6,092 nt of DNA. It comes from JAYTXL01 sp043742955 (GTDB lineage: Bacteria > Verrucomicrobiota > Verrucomicrobiia > Limisphaerales > JAYTXL01). A model generated the notes under the pieces. That model made no database searches. It was not told where the DNA came from and was given only the letters and a program-made list of their open reading frames with translations. The position numbers were made by a program, and so were the translations under genes. Within the stretch, counting starts at the first letter, position 1. Every line of letters begins with the position of its first letter. The stretch covers positions 1 through 6,092 of the forward strand of contig JAYTXL010000433.1 of assembly GCA_043742955.1 (NCBI GenBank), in the 5' to 3' direction. Below are positions 5,242 to 6,092 of this stretch, in pieces.

Positions 5242-6092
5242 ATGATTCTTCCCCGCATCAGCATTCAGCGTCCGGTTCTGGCGACCATGATGAGCCTTTC
5301 GGTCGTCCTCTTTGGACTGATTGGGTTGCAGCGCCTGCCGGTGCGCGAACTGCCCGACATCGATCCGCCGATTGTCAGCGTTACCACCGTTTATCCGGGC
5401 GCGAACGCCCAGGTGGTCGAGACGGAAGTCACCGAGCGCATCGAGGAAGCCGTCAACAACATCGAGGGCATCAAGACGCTGACCAGCCAGAGCCGCGAAG
5501 AAGTCAGCACCATCACGATTGAATTTGATCTGGCGCGCAGCATTGACCTCGCAGCGCAGGACGTGCGTGATCGGGTTTCACGCGTGCGGGGGCGTCTGCC
5601 GGACACCATCAAGGAGCCGATCATTGCCAAGCAGGACGCGGACGCGAACGCAGTGATCTGGATTGGCATGAATAGTGAGCGATACTCCACGCTCGAGCTG
5701 ACCACGCTCGCGGAGAAGCAAATCAAGAACCGCTTGCAAACTGTCAAAGGCGTTTCCTCGATCATTATTGGCGGTGAACAGCGCTTTGCCATGCGCCTCT
5801 GGCTGGACTCCGAGAAGATGGCGGCGCGGGAGGTTACGGTGCTCGATGTGCAACGGGCTTTGCGCCAGCAAAATGTCGAGTTGCCGAGCGGTCGCGTCGA
5901 GAATCTCGACCGGGAAATGACCATCGAAACGCGGGGTGAATTGAAAACCGCCGACGGCTTCAATGGGCTGGTGATCAAAAATGAGGGCACTAAAATTGTC
6001 CGCCTCCGGGATATTGGGGAAGCCCGTTCCGGCGTGGAAAACCTCCGCACCGTCGCCCGCAACAATGGCCGGCCCTGCGTTTTTTTGGGGAT
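5242..6092 (+). CDS. RND efflux transporter permease (HAE-1 / AcrB-like), N-terminal part
   Basis: The first 283 codons of an inner-membrane, proton-driven efflux pump run open to the right edge; complete members have about 1,000-1,050 residues. The start gives MILPRISIQRPVLATMMSLS, then a first membrane helix (about 11-30) and the hallmark LPVRELPDIDPPIVSV (32-47). Next come VYPGANAQVVETEVTERIEE (50-69) and NNIEGIKTLTSQSREEVSTI (72-91), which belong to the first porter subdomain. QDADANAVIWIGM and the NVELPSGRVENLDRE stretch (211-225) fit the second porter and docking regions. All match drug-type HAE-1 pumps rather than metal (HME) pumps as far as they can be read. The proton-relay residues of helices 4 and 10 lie outside the window. 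It follows the adaptor gene by 12 bases, without a strong Shine-Dalgarno, so the two are almost certainly one operon. Confidence 0.93.
   Translation, partial: MILPRISIQRPVLATMMSLSVVLFGLIGLQRLPVRELPDIDPPIVSVTTVYPGANAQVVETEVTERIEEAVNNIEGIKTLTSQSREEVSTITIEFDLARSIDLAAQDVRDRVSRVRGRLPDTIKEPIIAKQDADANAVIWIGMNSERYSTLELTTLAEKQIKNRLQTVKGVSSIIIGGEQRFAMRLWLDSEKMAAREVTVLDVQRALRQQNVELPSGRVENLDREMTIETRGELKTADGFNGLVIKNEGTKIVRLRDIGEARSGVENLRTVARNNGRPCVFLG

Noticed and set aside
5391..6065. A 224-codon open frame on the minus strand, opposite the RND gene
   Set aside because: The plus strand encodes a clear RND pump through the whole region. The antisense product is Ser/Arg/Thr-rich low-complexity sequence.

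Overview
The window reads as ordinary bacterial chromosome, moderately GC-rich and densely coding. A four-helix-bundle (23S rRNA intervening-sequence-protein type) gene lies beside a liv operon, few genes have a clear Shine-Dalgarno sequence, and the binding protein is a lipoprotein. To me this combination suggests a Gram-negative lineage such as Verrucomicrobiota or a relative. That is an impression from memory, not a proof. The RND pump and its adaptor do require a cell with an outer membrane.

Layout. Positions 1-3947 are read leftwards (minus strand) as one tight operon: livK (lipoprotein substrate-binding protein), livH and livM (membrane permeases), livG (ATPase). After these comes the 5' end of a four-helix-bundle gene that leaves the window at position 1. 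The junctions are an 18-base gap (livK/livH), a 1-base TGATG overlap (livH/livM), a 4-base ATGA overlap (livM/livG) and a 9-base gap (livG/four-helix gene). Positions 3948-4131 are a divergent intergenic region with possible promoters for both sides. Positions 4132-6092 are read rightwards: a lipoprotein membrane-fusion (adaptor) protein, then, 12 bases on, the first 283 codons of an RND efflux pump that runs off the right edge.

Function. The left operon encodes a high-affinity ABC importer of the HAAT class, for branched-chain amino acids or similar small amides or amino acids. LivK captures substrate in the periplasm, LivH and LivM form the channel, and LivG (usually paired with LivF) hydrolyses ATP. 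The second ATPase, livF, is not directly after livG, where it usually lies. The four-helix-bundle gene occupies that place, and its A-rich leader appears to supply the last codons and stop of livG. The right pair encodes two parts of a proton-driven tripartite efflux system. Its outer-membrane channel, if encoded nearby, is beyond the window.

I found no CRISPR array, tRNA, rRNA, transposase or clearly undescribed system. The most notable point is the four-helix-bundle gene and its junction with livG.
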